Positions 26,542 through 34,583 of a stretch of DNA of 64,000 nt are shown here, in pieces. The stretch's first letter is position 1. The number at the start of each line of letters is the position of its first letter. This DNA comes from Rhodocyclaceae bacterium. Its GTDB lineage: Bacteria > Pseudomonadota > Gammaproteobacteria > Burkholderiales > Usitatibacteraceae. The stretch covers positions 1-64,000 of the forward strand of contig JADCIX010000020.1 of assembly GCA_020247545.1 (NCBI GenBank), in the 5' to 3' direction. The notes beneath the pieces were generated by a model that worked only from the letters and a program-made list of their open reading frames with translations, ran no database searches and was not told the origin of the DNA. Made by a program: the position numbers and the translations under genes.

Positions 26542-28269
26542 ATGCCCCATGAAATCAATCTCATCAGCACGATCGCCGTAGGCCTTGGTTTAGCCATGGT
26601 GTTTGGCTACATTGCGGCGAGGCTAAAGGTTCCACCGCTGGTCGGCTACCTGATCGCCGGAATACTCATCGGCCCGCACACGCCGGGATTCACGGCGGAT
26701 GTAGGCTTGGCGACACAACTCGCGGAAATCGGCGTGATGTTGCTCATGTTTGGTGTTGGTTTGCATTTTTCTCTTGGCGACCTGATGTCGGTCAAACGTA
26801 TCGCCATTCCCGGTGCGATCGTGCAAATGTTTGTTGCAACCCTGCTCGGCGCGAGTATGGCTATTTGGTGGGGGTGGTCGCCGGGCGCGGCCGTGGTGTT
26901 TGGTATCGCGTTGTCGGTCGCCAGCACAGTTGTGTTGCTCAAGGCACTCGAAACGCGCGGCCAGCTTGAGTCCGGCAACGGGCGAATCGCCGTCGGCTGG
27001 CTGGTCGTGGAAGACCTCGCAATGGTGATTGTGTTGGTGATGCTGCCGCCGCTAGCGTTTTTGCTGGGCGGCAAAGCGCCTGTCATCGCTTCAACTGCCG
27101 CCGGGGATGTCTCAAATGTGTGGAGCATACTCGGCATTACGCTGCTGAAGGTCGCAGCGTTCGTTGCACTGATGTTGGTGGTCGGGCGCAAGCTGTTTCC
27201 ACGCATTCTGTGGGCAGTCGCGGCGGTTGGTTCACGCGAGTTATTCACCTTATGCGTGATCGCCGCCGCGCTGGGTATCGCCTTCGGTGCGGCGGCGCTA
27301 TTCGGTGTGTCGTTTGCCCTGGGCGCTTTTTTCGCGGGCATGGTGCTGCGTGAGTCCCCCCTGAGTCACCGCGCAGCGGAAGAATCGCTACCGTTGCGCG
27401 ACGCGTTCTCGGTGTTGTTCTTCGTGTCGGTCGGTATGTTGTTCGACTGGAGGATTTTGATCGAACAGCCGTTAAAAGTTCTTGGCGTGGTCGCGATCAT
27501 CATGCTGGGCAAAACCGTTGCAGCCGTCCTGCTGGTGCTTCTGTTGCGATACCCACTCAACACAGCACTGACGGTCGGCGTCAGCCTGGCCCAGATCGGC
27601 GAGTTTTCGTTCATTTTGATCGGGCTGTCGGTGACGTTGCAAATCGTGCCGCCGGTCGGTCAAAGCTTGGTGCTTGCCGGCGCGCTGATTTCCATTGCCT
27701 GCAACTCGCTGCTCTTTGCCGCGATCGAGCCTGCTCAAGCATGGATTCGCGCACGTTCATTTCTTGCACGGCGCCTCGAACGTCCGGCCGACCCACTGGC
27801 GGCGCTACCCATGGACACCCCGCACTCACACCTGAGTGGGCAGGTTGTAATTGTGGGGTACGGTCGAGTCGGCCGTCGCATCGGTGAGGCGCTTGCGGCA
27901 AACGGGATGTTCTTCGTGGTCGTCGAACAACAACGCGAGGTGGTTGAGGCGTTGCGTGCGCAGGGTATTGACGCCGTAAGCGGCGACGCGAATGACCCCT
28001 TGGCACTGGTTCAGGCGCATGTAGCGCGCGCGGCGGCACTGGTGATCGCCACGCCCGATACGCGGCAGGTTCGCAAAATGGTTGAAATTGCGCGCACGTT
28101 GAACCCCAATATCGAGATCGTCATTCGGGTTGATTTCGGCGCAGGCAGCGAAGAGGAGGCAAGCCTGCTCACGCGTGAACGCGCAGGCACGGTGTTTGTC
28201 GCCGAACGTGAACTGGCTAACAGCATGGCTGAACACTTGATCACCTATCTCAGGACCAGGCGGACATAG
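26542..28269 (+). CDS. ybaL: CPA2-type cation/proton antiporter with TrkA-N domain (YbaL/KefB-like)
   Basis: 575 residues. About 12 membrane helices (residues 1-400) form the Na+/H+ exchanger fold; VPPLVGYLIAGILIGPHTPGF near the N-terminus and LSVASTVVLLKALETRG are typical of the Kef family. A cytoplasmic RCK/TrkA-N domain follows from about residue 432 with VVIVGYGRVGRRIGEALAANG, a nucleotide-binding Rossmann motif. This architecture fits YbaL or KefB/KefC. The KefF/KefG accessory subunits are not nearby and no glutathione-binding signature can be claimed, so the ion and gating ligand remain open. Confidence 0.88.
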   Translation: MPHEINLISTIAVGLGLAMVFGYIAARLKVPPLVGYLIAGILIGPHTPGFTADVGLATQLAEIGVMLLMFGVGLHFSLGDLMSVKRIAIPGAIVQMFVATLLGASMAIWWGWSPGAAVVFGIALSVASTVVLLKALETRGQLESGNGRIAVGWLVVEDLAMVIVLVMLPPLAFLLGGKAPVIASTAAGDVSNVWSILGITLLKVAAFVALMLVVGRKLFPRILWAVAAVGSRELFTLCVIAAALGIAFGAAALFGVSFALGAFFAGMVLRESPLSHRAAEESLPLRDAFSVLFFVSVGMLFDWRILIEQPLKVLGVVAIIMLGKTVAAVLLVLLLRYPLNTALTVGVSLAQIGEFSFILIGLSVTLQIVPPVGQSLVLAGALISIACNSLLFAAIEPAQAWIRARSFLARRLERPADPLAALPMDTPHSHLSGQVVIVGYGRVGRRIGEALAANGMFFVVVEQQREVVEALRAQGIDAVSGDANDPLALVQAHVARAAALVIATPDTRQVRKMVEIARTLNPNIEIVIRVDFGAGSEEEASLLTRERAGTVFVAERELANSMAEHLITYLRTRRT

Positions 28270-28361
28270 AGCAGTTTGGCGCGCTCCGTGTTAGCGCCTT
28301 GATTGTTGTAGCATGCTCGTTGTGCCTCATTTTTCCTCACCGCTCACCTTCCAAGACATCT

Positions 28362-29222
28362 ATGGCGTCTACCTCCGATAATGAAATTCAGAACATGGCT
28401 TTATTCTGCGATTTCGAGAACGTTGCTATCGGGGTACGCACCGAGCAACATGCCAAATTTGACATCCGTAAGGTGCTAGAGCGATTGCTTGTCAAAGGAG
28501 ACATCGTCGTTAAAAAGGCCTATTGTGACTGGGAACGTTACAAGGATTTCAAGAGGGGCATGCACGAGGCGGCATTCGAGCTAATCGATATTCCCAAACG
28601 CGAGGATTCGGGCAAAAACTCGGCTGACATTCGTATGGTGGTCGACGCGCTCGACCTTTGTTACACCAAGGCACACGTGGATGCGTTTGTCATCATCAGC
28701 GGCGACTCGGATTTTTCACCACTGGTCAGCAAACTTCGTGAGAACAACAAGATTGTCATTGGTGTCGGTGTGCGCAGCTCAACTGCCGATTTGCTGGTGG
28801 GAAACTGCGACGAGTTCATCTTTTACGACGACCTGGTGAAGGCGGAGGAGGCACGCAAAAAAGCCTCTGCCAAAAAAGTGGGGGAGGCGAACGCGAAGAA
28901 GCAGCAAGCCAAACGCTCACCGGACAAAAAAGCATCGGCAGATGAGCCTTCTGTACAAGATGCAACAGATGATGCGCGCAGTCTGGAGGCAATCGAATTA
29001 GTAGTCGACACCGTCGAAGCGTTGATGAGCGAAAAAGACTTGGATGCGGTTCACGCGTCAAACGTAAAGCTCGCGCTGAAGCGTCGTCGTCCTGACTTCG
29101 TCGAATCCGCTTTTGGTTACAAAGCGTTTGGCAAAATTTTGGAAGACGCGGAGAAACGCGGCCTGCTCGAAATACACAAGCAGGGCCAAGCCATGACGGT
29201 TTGTTTGCCGCGCTCGCAGTAA
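28362..29222 (+). CDS. NYN-domain nuclease-like protein with C-terminal OST-HTH domain
   Basis: 286 residues from the ATG at 28362. The N-terminal NYN (LabA/DUF88) domain has the PIN-like acidic pattern: MALFCDFENVAIG, YCDWERYKDF, KNSADIRMVVDAL and IISGDSDFSPLV. A Lys/Ala-rich linker (about 170-205) leads to a C-terminal OST-HTH/LOTUS-type winged helix (DLDAVHASNVKLALKRRRP, then FGYKAFGKILEDAEKRGL). The NYN fold is associated with RNA cleavage and the OST-HTH domain with RNA binding, so an RNA-processing role is inferred. It lies downstream of the antiporter, 92 bp away. Confidence 0.85.
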   Translation: MASTSDNEIQNMALFCDFENVAIGVRTEQHAKFDIRKVLERLLVKGDIVVKKAYCDWERYKDFKRGMHEAAFELIDIPKREDSGKNSADIRMVVDALDLCYTKAHVDAFVIISGDSDFSPLVSKLRENNKIVIGVGVRSSTADLLVGNCDEFIFYDDLVKAEEARKKASAKKVGEANAKKQQAKRSPDKKASADEPSVQDATDDARSLEAIELVVDTVEALMSEKDLDAVHASNVKLALKRRRPDFVESAFGYKAFGKILEDAEKRGLLEIHKQGQAMTVCLPRSQ

Positions 29223-29289
29223 GCAAATTCTGCACAAACTCGCCTATTGGCGGGCATTTCCAGCATTTTTTGCCTGAAACTGCCCGTCC

Positions 29290-29961
29290 CTATTGCACTT
29301 TTGTGTTCTGGCAGAACAGTCTTGGCACGACGAATATCGCCACCAAAACCGCGCAGAACTGCGCCGCCATAAACCACGGCGCGTCAGCTGGCCGAATTCC
29401 GGCAAACGACTCGGTAAGTGAACGCGCAATCGTAACCGCGGGATTGGCGAAGGACGTCGATGCGGTAAACCAATACGCAGCAGTGATGTAGCAGCCGACC
29501 GCACAGGCAATCGCTTCTTTGCGATGTTTCGCCACGCTGGCGATCACCACCAGAAGACCAAGGGTCGCGACAAATTCTGAAAACATCAGCGCTCCGCCAC
29601 TGCGTACTTTGGTCGAGATTTGTAACACGTCAACGGCGAACATGACGTGTGCCGACCAAACACCGACCACCGCGCCAGCAACTTGCGCGATGAGATACGC
29701 TGGCACTTCGCGCCACGGCATCGCGTTAGTCGCTGCATCCATGAGCGTGACAACGGGATTGAAATGCGACGACACCGGGCCGAAGGTCAGGATCAATGCA
29801 ACAAGACCGGCCCCGGTGGCGATGGTATTTGCCAACAGTGCGACCGCGACATTGCCGCCCGAGAGGCGCTCGGCCATGATGCCGGAGCCGACCACGATGG
29901 CAAGCAGAAACGCGGTGCCAAGCGCCTCGGCCGCAAGGCGCTGTGGAAGTGAAGATGCCAT
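29290..29961 (-). CDS. aqpS: Aquaporin/MIP channel of the ars operon (AqpS-like)
   Basis: 223 residues with six membrane helices. Two half-helix motifs are present: FNPVVTLMDAA (NPV rather than NPA in the first) and FANPAVTIARSL. In Sinorhizobium meliloti an aquaglyceroporin (AqpS) in the ars operon lets arsenite leave the cell down its gradient after arsenate reduction; the same role is inferred here. No ArsB or Acr3 pump gene is in this operon. The ATG overlaps the arsC stop (TGATG), so it is the last, coupled gene. Confidence 0.88.
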   Translation of the reverse strand: MASSLPQRLAAEALGTAFLLAIVVGSGIMAERLSGGNVAVALLANTIATGAGLVALILTFGPVSSHFNPVVTLMDAATNAMPWREVPAYLIAQVAGAVVGVWSAHVMFAVDVLQISTKVRSGGALMFSEFVATLGLLVVIASVAKHRKEAIACAVGCYITAAYWFTASTSFANPAVTIARSLTESFAGIRPADAPWFMAAQFCAVLVAIFVVPRLFCQNTKVQ

Positions 29962-30491
29962 CAGGCTGTGGTTGTTTCGTTGGTACCTGCGGTAGCAGCA
30001 TCAACGTGAATTTTTTTCAGCGCGCTTGTCAGTGCCAGGTGCTCCAATTTGTCGATTGGTAGGCTGACAAGGAACTGGATGCGGTGTTTGATTGACTGAA
30101 AGACCCGTTCAAACGCAACGCGTTTGGCTTGGTCGTCGCCTTCTGCATCTGACGGGTCGGGAAAGCCCCAATGCGCGGTTGCGGGATGACCGATCCAGAC
30201 GGGGCAAACCTCACCCGCAGCGTTGTCGCACACGGTAATGATGATGTCCATTTCAGGCGCACCAGGTTTCGCAAAATCGTCCCACGACTTGCTTTTGAAT
30301 GCGCTCGGATCAAAGCCCAACTGCGCTACTTTCTCTAGGGCGAATGGATTCGGCGACGACTTTGGATGACTGCCTGCGCTGAAAGCTTGGAAACGACCAG
30401 CGCCCATTTTGTTCAAAATCGCCTCAGCCATCACCGAGCGCGCGGAGTTGTGGGTACAGAGAAATAGAACGTTAAAGAAACGATCAGCCAC
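29961..30491 (-). CDS. arsC: Arsenate reductase, low-molecular-weight-phosphatase type
   Basis: 176 residues. The catalytic P-loop is LCTHNSARS (C12-x5-R18), and two more conserved cysteines are in TVCDNAAGEVCPVW, the redox relay of thioredoxin-coupled arsenate reductases. FPDPS supplies the acid loop. The C-terminal 40 residues (HVDAATAGTNETTTA end) are longer than in S. aureus ArsC. It reduces arsenate to arsenite in the cytoplasm. It overlaps arsI by 8 nt upstream and the aquaporin gene by 1 nt downstream. Confidence 0.93.
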   Translation of the reverse strand: MADRFFNVLFLCTHNSARSVMAEAILNKMGAGRFQAFSAGSHPKSSPNPFALEKVAQLGFDPSAFKSKSWDDFAKPGAPEMDIIITVCDNAAGEVCPVWIGHPATAHWGFPDPSDAEGDDQAKRVAFERVFQSIKHRIQFLVSLPIDKLEHLALTSALKKIHVDAATAGTNETTTA

Positions 30492-30996
30492 AGCAAGCTC
30501 CCTTGGTTGATTTGGCAGAAATCGTTGGCATGGCGACCTTCATAACCCGAGTAGCGGGCGCGCAGCACGCGGCGGCGTCTGCCTGCACCTCAGTTGCAGT
30601 CGTAGCTTGCGCATCTACGTTTCCATTGAAGGTGGGAATCGTGCCAAGTGTGTGAAAACTTTCCCATGCGATGCCGGAAGGATCGGTCACCCAGTATTTG
30701 TCCGACTTTGCATAGCAACAACTTGCGCCCTCTTCCAGCACGATTGCCGCATCAGCCGTCTGTAGCCGGGCGTGGATATCTTCGAGCTCCTCATTGCTAT
30801 CGGCTTGAAAGCCAAGATGGTTTACGCCGATGGCGTTGCCGCGTGTTGAGATGGCAAAGTTGAGACGCGGATCGTCGAGCATCCACTTTGCGTAGTCGTT
30901 TTTCTCGACCGCTGGCGGTGCGCCGAACAAGGCCGCGTAGAACTTTGTCGACGCTTCGAGATCGGCCACTGCGATGTGAACGTGAAATCGTTTCAT
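30484..30996 (-). CDS. arsI: ArsI/CadI-type vicinal-oxygen-chelate metalloenzyme
   Basis: 170 residues of the glyoxalase/dioxygenase (VOC) fold. The residues known in ArsI C-As lyases line up: H5 (and H7), H60 in GVNHLGFQ, the vicinal pair C93-C94 in GASCCYA, and E112 in AWESFH. ArsI breaks the C-As bond of trivalent methylarsenic and other organoarsenicals using Fe(II) and O2. The C-terminal 50 residues are extra and contain two further Cys pairs (AACCAP and the terminal GACCG), perhaps metal-binding. CadI (cadmium-induced) is the alternative name; the ars context favours ArsI. It starts inside the arsR stop region (4-nt overlap). Confidence 0.88.
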   Translation of the reverse strand: MKRFHVHIAVADLEASTKFYAALFGAPPAVEKNDYAKWMLDDPRLNFAISTRGNAIGVNHLGFQADSNEELEDIHARLQTADAAIVLEEGASCCYAKSDKYWVTDPSGIAWESFHTLGTIPTFNGNVDAQATTATEVQADAAACCAPATRVMKVAMPTISAKSTKGACCG

Positions 30997-31373
30997 GCGG
31001 TTTTCCTTTTAGTGTTTGTTGCACTTGCGGTTTTCAACACCTTTGGTTTGCAGGCAATGGTCGTCGAGCAAACTGAACCCGCGCAGCAGTTTTGGGTCAG
31101 GTAGTCGATAAGCCCGGTCATCGCAGCGAAATTTGCCGAATAGATGATCGCGCGGCCGTTTGGCGCGGCGATGATCAACCCCGCATTTGCGAGCTCCTTT
31201 AGATGAAAAGAAAGCGTTGCGTTCGCCAGCGATAGTCGATCAGCGATAGCGCCGACCTGTAATCCTTCTGGTCCAATTTCGACCAATAGGCGGAAGATCG
31301 CGAGGCGTGTTTCTTGCGCTAAAGCCGCCAGCGCGGACAACGCTTGCTTGGTATCGTTCGAGGTCATTTCCAT
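30993..31373 (-). CDS. arsR: ArsR-type arsenic-responsive repressor
   Basis: 126 residues from the ATG at 31373; the ATG at 31367 is also possible. Winged-helix fold: LAQETRLAIFRLLVEIGPEG, the recognition region LSLANATLSFHLKELANAGL, and wing NGRAIIYSA. In place of the classical C-V-C site in the recognition helix, cysteines sit near the C-terminus (C96, C97, C102, with C108), as in the Acidithiobacillus ferrooxidans ArsR, whose C95, C96 and C102 bind As(III). It heads arsR-arsI-arsC-aqpS and is divergent from the PhnD gene. Confidence 0.92.
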   Translation of the reverse strand: MEMTSNDTKQALSALAALAQETRLAIFRLLVEIGPEGLQVGAIADRLSLANATLSFHLKELANAGLIIAAPNGRAIIYSANFAAMTGLIDYLTQNCCAGSVCSTTIACKPKVLKTASATNTKRKTA

Positions 31374-31375
31374 AT

Positions 31376-31408
31376 TTCTAGTTTTATCGAAATAACAAGA
31401 ATTGTCAA
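31376..31408 (-). promoter_or_regulatory. arsR promoter and ArsR operator candidate
   Basis: On the minus strand a perfect -35 box TTGACA (31403-31408) is followed, 16 bp on, by TAAAAC (31381-31386) as -10. Between and over the -10 lies an imperfect dyad TTCTTGTTATTT-CG-ATAAAACTAGAA (31376-31401; 9 of 12 positions match between arms). A repressor bound there would cover the -10, as expected for autorepression by ArsR. Confidence 0.55.
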
Positions 31409-31543
31409 TTGGTTTTTTGTTTTGCGGTTGAAGCGCGAACGCCAAACTTCGTCGGCGTAACGCGATTAGTTAAGCGACACATCGGGTCTCGTCAATAATA
31501 CGAAGCCCCAACCATCAGCCAATCGACTCTCTGGAGCTTTCAA

Positions 31544-32431
31544 TTGAATTTCAAACCCTTGCACTTCGCTCAAACATTTTTCGCGGTGACTGCGTTGGCT
31601 GTTGTTTCGTTTGTCAGCGCCGCACAGACATCTGCGCCGCTTGAATTTGGCGTCGGGCTATTCCAGCCTGATAAAGAAAAGAACGACGCGACCTATAAGC
31701 CGCTCGCCGAATACCTGTCGAAGAAACTCGGGCGTGAGGTAAAGCTGCGGACGGTCGATACATGGGAAGGTTTGGCAAAATCGCTGGCCTCCGGGGAGAC
31801 GGATTTGGCGCTCATGGGACCTTGGGGTTACGTATTGGCAAACCACAATGCGGGAGCCGAGGTGGTTTCAACGATCCTCTACCAGGGCAAGCCGGAGTAT
31901 TTCGCCATCATGATCACGAACCCCAAGAGCGGCATCAGCAAGATTGAAGACCTCAAAGGCAAAACATTTGCCTTTGGTGATAAAGGGTCGACTTCCGGTT
32001 TTCTGATTCCGTCGCATGAGTTCTTCAAGCGTGGGATTGAGCCAGAGAAGTTTTTTTCCAAAGTGATCAACACTAAACACCAAGCAATTGAGACTCAAGT
32101 CACGCGAGGCGATCTCGACGCCGGCGCCGACTACAACCGTAATCGTGACGCGATGATCGAGCAGGGGTTGATCAAAGCCGCAGACTCAAAAATCATTTGG
32201 ACTTCGGCACCATTACCAAATGATGCGTTTGCCGTTTCCGCCGCTCTGGCGAAAGATAGGGCGTTCACCGCGAAGTTAGCCGCGGCTCTGGAAGAAATTG
32301 GCGGAGTGATGAAGTCGCAGCCAAACCTTTTGCCAAACAACTACACGGGTTTTGTCAGTAAGGACAACAAGTACTACGCGCCGATCAAGGACGCAGCCTT
32401 GGCGCTGGGTTGGTTGCAACCGAAAAAGTAG
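31544..32431 (+). CDS. phnD: PhnD-like phosphate/phosphonate (oxyanion) ABC-transporter binding protein
   Basis: 295 residues from a TTG start with CTGGAG about 8 nt upstream. A signal peptide (FFAVTALAVVSFVSAAQ) precedes a periplasmic type II binding protein: FGVGLFQPDKEKNDATYKPLAEYL, DLALMGPWGYVLA, and FAFGDKGSTSGFLIPS, the anion-binding loop of the PhnD/PtxB group. Substrates in this family include phosphonates, phosphite and phosphate. It is divergent from the ars operon by 170 bp, so arsenate or methylarsenicals as ligands are worth considering; that is inference. The permease gene follows with a 22-nt overlap if its longest frame is used. Confidence 0.85.
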   Translation: MNFKPLHFAQTFFAVTALAVVSFVSAAQTSAPLEFGVGLFQPDKEKNDATYKPLAEYLSKKLGREVKLRTVDTWEGLAKSLASGETDLALMGPWGYVLANHNAGAEVVSTILYQGKPEYFAIMITNPKSGISKIEDLKGKTFAFGDKGSTSGFLIPSHEFFKRGIEPEKFFSKVINTKHQAIETQVTRGDLDAGADYNRNRDAMIEQGLIKAADSKIIWTSAPLPNDAFAVSAALAKDRAFTAKLAAALEEIGGVMKSQPNLLPNNYTGFVSKDNKYYAPIKDAALALGWLQPKK

Positions 32432-32478
32432 AATCGCACCATCGAAGCCCATACGCTGTTCACAACGAGGATCAACTG

Positions 32479-33450
32479 ATGTCGGTAGCCGGTGAAACCA
32501 AGGTGTCGATTGTGACAACTACAACTGCGCGAAGCGGCAGTGCGTCCACCCGCCCAGTGGCTGCGGTTTCAGCTTCTTTAGCAACACGGCACGCGCGCTT
32601 TTCATCGCGTTGGTCCGCAACACTTCTCGCACTTTATGCTTTGCTCATCGCTGCGTGTGTGGCCAGCCTGATCCAGGCGGGTGACTTTTCGTTTGGCCGC
32701 AAACCCTGGGAGAATCTGAAATCAACCGCACAAGAGTTGTCGGTGCCCTCGTTTGTCAATGTTTGGTTTGGCAACGCCGCACTCGAGTTTCGTAACGACG
32801 AAGGCCGACTGCTTCGTACCGAAAATCAGCGGGAGACTGAGACAAAGTATTTGGCGGGTGTTGGCCGCGCGATATGGACAACGTTTCAAATCGCCACTCT
32901 CGGCACGCTGCTGGCAGCACTACTCGGTGCCCCACTCGGGACTCTCGCCGCTAAAAACATGCGCGCTCCTGCACCGATTGCATGGGCGGCACGTCGCATC
33001 CTCGATGTCAGTCGATCAATTCACACACTGGTTTTCGGCCTGCTGTTGGTTGGGGTGATCGGCCTCGGCCCGATGGCAGGTGTACTCGCCATCGCACTAC
33101 ACTCGATGGGAACTTGTGGAAAGTTGTTCGGTGAGGCCATTGAAGCACTGGATATGCGTGGCGTGGAAGCCATCCGCGCCACCGGCGCGACGCCACTCCA
33201 GGTGCTCATTTTTGGCGTCTGGCCGGCCCTAATGCCGTCCTTTGCTTCCAACCACCTCTACTTGTGGGAGTACAACATCCGCGACTCCACCGTGCTCGGA
33301 CTGATCGGTGCCGGTGGCCTTGGGCTGCTGGTATCCGAAGCGGTATCACTATTCCAGTGGGGTCGCCTGTCCACACTTTTGATTGCAATCGTTGTTATGG
33401 TGATCACCTTTGACGCGCTGTCGCGGCGCATTCGGCAGGCACTTGTTTAG
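32479..33450 (+). CDS. phnE: PhnE-like ABC-transporter permease
   Basis: 323 residues from the ATG at 32479, which has CGAGGA upstream. About six membrane helices. The EAA loop is recognisable in EAIEALDMRGVEAIRATGATPLQVLIFGVWP (read by nucleotide-binding subunits), with SIHTLVFGLLLVGVIGLGPMAG before it. The PhnE type fits its neighbour PhnD. No phnC ATPase gene is found between or beside them in this window, so the ATPase must come from elsewhere. A long N-terminal Thr/Ser/Ala-rich cytoplasmic stretch (first 35 residues) is unusual. Confidence 0.85.
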   Translation: MSVAGETKVSIVTTTTARSGSASTRPVAAVSASLATRHARFSSRWSATLLALYALLIAACVASLIQAGDFSFGRKPWENLKSTAQELSVPSFVNVWFGNAALEFRNDEGRLLRTENQRETETKYLAGVGRAIWTTFQIATLGTLLAALLGAPLGTLAAKNMRAPAPIAWAARRILDVSRSIHTLVFGLLLVGVIGLGPMAGVLAIALHSMGTCGKLFGEAIEALDMRGVEAIRATGATPLQVLIFGVWPALMPSFASNHLYLWEYNIRDSTVLGLIGAGGLGLLVSEAVSLFQWGRLSTLLIAIVVMVITFDALSRRIRQALV

Positions 33451-33570
33451 GCAAACCCAAGCACATATGGGAATCTTGGAGCAAATACCTTTCAAAACGC
33501 CCGCCAGTAGACGACTTTTCGATTTTCTCGGAGCTTCTGGCCGTTGTTTGCGCCAGGTAGCACCCTTCGC

Positions 33571-33966
33571 CTAAGACTTTGTCGCTGGGGGTGGCGGTTC
33601 CCAAAGCTCCAGTTTGTTACCGTCGGGATCAACGACCCAACCGAATTTGCCATATTCGGATTCGTCGACCTTATCCATGACCTGGCAACCTTCCTCGCGC
33701 AACTGCTTCAGTAGCGCGTGAAGATCCTCGACGCGATAGTTGATCATGAACGACGCGGTACTCGGTTCAAAGTAGGACGTGTCATGTGCAAACGGGCTCC
33801 ACACCACCACTGCATTGGGGTTGGTCTTGAGTTGCTCATCTAACCCAAACGCGACGCCGCCCCACTCGGCGACTTCCAGCCCAAGATGGTCTCGGTACCG
33901 AGCCTGCAACCGCTTAGGATCCGGGCTCTTGAAAAAAATACCACCTACACCAACGACTCTTTTCAT
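33571..33966 (-). CDS. VOC-family (glyoxalase-like) protein
   Basis: 131 residues. Paired beta-alpha-beta-beta-beta modules with VVGVGGIFFKSPDPKRL at the N-terminus and FGWVVDPDGNKLELWEP at the C-terminus, the usual ending of glyoxalase/bleomycin-resistance-fold proteins (Glu ligand in KLELW). The first metal ligand expected near the N-terminus is not His here, so metal binding is uncertain. Unlike ArsI it has no vicinal Cys pair. It is convergent with phnE; a 120-bp gap separates them. Substrate unknown. Confidence 0.82.
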   Translation of the reverse strand: MKRVVGVGGIFFKSPDPKRLQARYRDHLGLEVAEWGGVAFGLDEQLKTNPNAVVVWSPFAHDTSYFEPSTASFMINYRVEDLHALLKQLREEGCQVMDKVDESEYGKFGWVVDPDGNKLELWEPPPPATKS

Positions 33967-34260
33967 ACGGCCTCCTTCTTCAGTTGATGAGCCATTTGTT
34001 TACCGCACCGGCCCCACCGTCTCGGCCTACTTCCAAGTTTTTAATTGAAGCTTGAATTTCAGATATAAATCCTGAAACCCGGTCTTGCGGGCCGCAGAGG
34101 CCTCGAGCTTCAACTTCGTTTAGCAAACCTGTCGGCATTTTTGTCGGCTGGCGCACCGTATTTGGCAATTCGTCGCAATCCGGTCGTACGTCAGCGATAA
34201 GAACCCTAAAGTCTCTACATCAACAGCGCAACACCACCAACCGACCCAAAGGAAAACAAA

Positions 34261-34473
34261 ATGAAGACCACCACAATGAATAAGGACAACACCGGCAGCA
34301 CCATTCTTCTCGCAGCGCTGATCCTTAGTATCAGCGCGGCTGTGTTCAGCGGCATGAATGTACAAGCGCAGGCGGTTGACGCCTCCGCGACCTTAACAAC
34401 GGCTGTGACACAAACGAACACCAACCAGACGTTGAGCGACTCACTGATCATCACCGCAACGCGCCTGAAATAA
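34261..34473 (+). CDS. Small exported protein with C-terminal TonB-box-like motif, paralogue A
   Basis: 70 residues, no known family recognised. AAAGGA lies at 34248-34253. The N-terminus MNKDNTGSTILLAALIL (from residue 6) leads to a hydrophobic core and an A-x-A site (VQAQA, then VD), predicting a mature peptide of about 32 residues without cysteine. The mature peptide ends SDSLIITATRLK, which resembles the TonB box (D/E-T-V/I-V-V-T-A) of outer-membrane receptors but sits at the C-terminus. A paralogue at 35489 keeps the KDN-x-GST start and the ITATRLK end although many silent and replacement changes separate them, which argues for selected coding. It is a single-gene unit with its own terminator. 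Confidence 0.75.
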   Translation: MKTTTMNKDNTGSTILLAALILSISAAVFSGMNVQAQAVDASATLTTAVTQTNTNQTLSDSLIITATRLK

Positions 34474-34487
34474 GCGACAGCAACTTT

Positions 34488-34503
34488 GGGAGCGGTCCCG
34501 GTG
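34488..34503 (+). other. Conserved 16-nt element after stop, copy A
   Basis: GGGAGCGGTCCCGGTG, 14 nt after the stop of the small gene, is identical to 35719-35734 behind the paralogue. It can fold as GGGA-GCGG-TCCC. It also continues the reading frame past the stop (GAVPV, with a TAG at 34507). Confidence 0.55.
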
Positions 34504-34527
34504 TTGTAGATAGGTGCGGCGCGATGC

Positions 34528-34567
34528 CAAAACAAAACGGCGGACTTAAGTCCGCCGTTTTGTTTTG
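34528..34567. terminator. Perfect 40-bp palindrome, bidirectional terminator
   Basis: Arms of 20 bp (CAAAACAAAACGGCGGACTT and its exact reverse complement) meet without a loop. Each strand has a GC-rich core followed by a T-rich arm, so it can end transcription of the small gene (plus) and of the YciI-like lipoprotein gene (minus, stop at 34584). Confidence 0.85.
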
Positions 34568-34583
34568 TTCCCGTCACTTACAC

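Noticed and set aside
34215-34577. 120-codon minus-strand ORF opposite the first small exported gene
   Set aside because: A similar antisense frame opposite the second copy (35296-35682) is explained by the shared sense sequence; it crosses the terminator palindrome and shows no start site or conserved protein pattern.
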